NCBI GenBank assembly: GCA_938010495.1
Contig: CALLUT010000093.1
Coordinates: 1-9,264, forward strand
Length of the DNA: 9,264 bases
Direction: 5' to 3'
From: Candidatus Absconditabacterales bacterium
GTDB lineage: Bacteria > Patescibacteria > JAEDAM01 > Absconditabacterales > Absconditicoccaceae
Of this stretch, positions 7,380 to 9,264 are shown one piece after another. Within the stretch, counting starts at the first letter, position 1. Each line of letters begins with the position of its first letter. A model generated the notes under the pieces. That model saw only the letters and a list, made by a program, of their open reading frames with translations, ran no database searches and had not been told where the DNA came from. A program made the translations under genes and the position numbers.

Positions 7380-7407
7380 TTGACATTGTTTTTTATAGAT
7401 GTATAAA
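7380..7407 (+). promoter_or_regulatory. Promoter for the purM-like gene
   Basis: Perfect TTGACA (7380-7385) is followed after 16 bp by TATAAA (7402-7407, five of six). Transcription near 7414 would give a leader of about 25 nt before the ATG at 7439, with no Shine-Dalgarno sequence in it. This is the best promoter in the window. The rest of the 206-bp gap (7233-7438) holds only the 17-bp palindrome. Confidence 0.6.
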
Positions 7408-7438
7408 ATACACTATTTATAGTCTTATCTACTGCATT

Positions 7439-9264
7439 ATGGCTACATATAAAGAAACTACCATCTCACCATGAGACTCATTCTCTAAAATCGCCAAAAC
7501 AAGCTGTGAAAAATGATATCAAAATAACCTATTCAAAACATTCTTGAATGGGAAATGAAATACTATTCGTTTGACGCCAGATATTACTGATAAGTACCTA
7601 AAAAATGGTGCAGATCTTTGTGTGTCTATAGATTGAGAATGAACAAAAGGACAAATTTATGAAGCGATGTTTGATGAGCAATTTAGCTTATTTATTTCTA
7701 GTTTGATTTCTGAAGAGAAGTTTAAAAAATTTTGTGTAGATCTCTGGGAACGTAGACTACATGATCTTATTGCTATGAATACTGATGATCTTCTTGATTG
7801 ATCACTGTGTTATAATCTAACGTTATATATTCATTTTGAACATTTGAACTGACGTAAATGAGAAGTATTGAAGGAAACTATGACACAAGCAATGCAAAAC
7901 GTCTCTGAAAGAGAATGAGTTAGTATTGTTGCGTGAGAGACTGCGCTTATGTGACATACTCCAAAAGAAAGAAAACTTGTTGCATTACTTGACTCAGTTA
8001 AAGCTCAAGTGAATTCTGATATAGATTATCCATTAAAAGAGTTCAAAATCGAACTTAAAGATATTCTTAAAGGGAGAAATCCTTTTGCAAACTTGCGTAA
8101 ATATATTGAGTATAAATGAATAGAAAAGTACAATAAAAGAGCAAAAGAATTTGTAGAATGTTGACTAGATAAAATTGACAATAAAAAAAGTTCAATTATG
8201 CAATGAACGTACTTTAGTTTAGTATGAACAGCGCAATGAATTAAGTCACTAGATCATGAGAAGTTAGTACCACTTGAAGCCGGTCATGCAGTTGTAATGT
8301 TTGAAGAACAGTGAGAAATAAAATGACCGAGAGCTAACTGAATTAGTGCTATTAGAAGATGAATGACACAACTTTTTTGAGAAAGATGGGCTAGCATAGA
8401 GTTTGTTCAATTTATAAGATCACTAAATACTCAAAGAGAGAGAGATTGACTGACGTTATTAGATGAAAATTCATTTTCCCCATGAATGTATGAAAAATGT
8501 ACGTGAAAAACTATGGGAGAAATAGCTACTGGTAAAACTACAATTTACAATCAATTTATTGTTGGTGATTTATTGTGATGAATTGAAAATAAACCTAAGG
8601 TAGATATCTCTACAATGGCTCATATTACTTGAAATCCACTCAAAAAATTAGGTAATATAACAAATGGTAATTCACATCTTATGATAGACATTGATCTTAA
8701 AGATGTGGAACTCTGCCCTATTATGGAGATCTTACAAGTATGTTGAATTTGTTTTGATAAAGAAGCAACCCAACAATGGAATATGGGATTACCAAAAGTT
8801 ATTACATGTCAAGAAGATCAAGTACTTAAGATCAAGGAAGAAGCTAAAGCTAATTGATATATTGCAAAGAAAATTTGAAATGTTGTTATTAAAGATGATG
8901 TAACATGTGACGTGAAGGTAAGAAATATATGAGTGAATAAATCAACATTTTCATACAATAAAAAACTGGATAAAATAATTCACGATGATTTAATTTGAAT
9001 TCATTTAAAATACTGACAAGACGATAGTACTCATAGGTATTGAGATATTTCTACAAGCTCTTTTAATGAATTTGTTAGGAAAAATAAACAACTTATAAAT
9101 TCATTGCACTTAAAAAAATATGAGTGAAGTCCTGAAGATGATTTTGGAGATTGGTATGAGTATACTATCGTTTTGAAGGAATTTGAAAACAACGAATTAA
9201 AAATTGATTGTGATGAAGAAGACAAATGAATATACACACATCTAAACATTATTCCACAATTTCC
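7439..9264 (+). CDS. PurM-like AIR synthase family protein with insertion and C-terminal extension (5' part)
   Basis: The visible 608 residues run off the window end. PurM (phosphoribosylformylglycinamidine cyclo-ligase) closes the imidazole ring of AIR using ATP in purine synthesis. Landmarks are SIDGEGTKGQ (63-72, PurM DGVGTK), HDLIAMNTDDLL (108-119, 'dlvAM.vnDil'), VAGETALMG (164-172, 'GGETAEMPG'), YFSLVGTAQGI (258-268), GPRANGISAIRRG (296-308, 'SNGysLvRk'), MAHITGNPLKKLGNI (393-407, 'hITGGGl.eNi.R') and WNMGLPKVI (447-455, 'FNMGiGm'). The order matches PurM throughout. Normal PurM is about 345 residues. Here about 80 residues (173-254) are inserted between the two half-domains, and about 124 residues or more follow the final PurM strand near 480. 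The second Gly of ITGGG is Asn399, and the usual 'HSNGY' is RANGI, so activity may differ. Most glycines are TGA. It could be a true divergent purM or a repurposed paralogue. Confidence 0.8.

Noticed and set aside
8520..8550. P-loop-like ATGKTT in the PurM-like protein
   Set aside because: It lacks the GxxxxGK[ST] spacing and falls where PurM has an ordinary segment between half-domains.
1..9264. Window full of broken pseudogenes or non-coding DNA, as the standard code suggests
   Set aside because: Reading TGA as Gly restores full-length frames with conserved family motifs and TAA/TAG stops; random decay would also give TAA and TAG interruptions, which are not seen inside the frames.
1..9264. 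TGA as tryptophan (Mycoplasma-type code 4)
   Set aside because: TGA sits at conserved Gly sites while TGG encodes Trp in the same motifs, for example TGA then TGG in the MsrB GW at 508-513.

Overview
The window is AT-rich bacterial DNA that reads sensibly only if TGA is translated as glycine (genetic code 25). This points to the candidate phyla Absconditabacteria (SR1) or Gracilibacteria, or to a mobile element or phage living in one. Under the standard code almost every gene appears shattered. With TGA as Gly, eleven genes tile the window almost completely. All ten stop codons visible are TAA or TAG. The clearest proof is the MsrB motif SGTGWPSF at 499-522, where both motif glycines are TGA and the neighbouring Trp is TGG; this also excludes TGA as Trp.

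Left block (1-1757, + strand): the 3' part of an MsrA-MsrB methionine sulfoxide reductase fusion, a 77-residue protein resembling a cysteine-less heavy-metal-associated (HMA) domain, and a DUF1295 membrane protein of the steroid 5-alpha-reductase-like group. The last two are joined by a TAATG stop/start overlap. The block looks like a small chromosomal operon for redox or membrane functions.

Middle block (1735-5155): two large proteins that I cannot name are divergently transcribed from a 98-bp region with promoter-like elements on both strands. The minus-strand gene (518 aa, with a weak PD-(D/E)XK-like nuclease signature) is followed by a TAATG-coupled 73-aa hydrophilic protein. The plus-strand gene (514 aa) is an internal tandem duplication of one roughly 210-250-residue unit.

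Right block (5152-7232, - strand): a tyrosine recombinase with a complete catalytic set is preceded by two overlapping small orphan genes. Their likely promoter overlaps a 32-bp near-perfect palindrome. Upstream lies a DUF134/UPF0251 helix-turn-helix protein with an unusual N-terminal extension and a 17-bp palindrome before its start. The recombinase and orphan neighbours suggest that the middle and right blocks belong to an integrated mobile element, but no attachment sites or element ends could be identified.

Right edge (7439-9264, + strand, open at the window end): a divergent PurM-like AIR-synthase-family protein with a good upstream promoter, an insertion of about 80 residues between its two halves, and a C-terminal extension of at least 120 residues. 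Its presence is odd because these ultra-small bacteria generally lack de novo purine synthesis. No tRNA, rRNA, CRISPR array or insertion sequence was seen.
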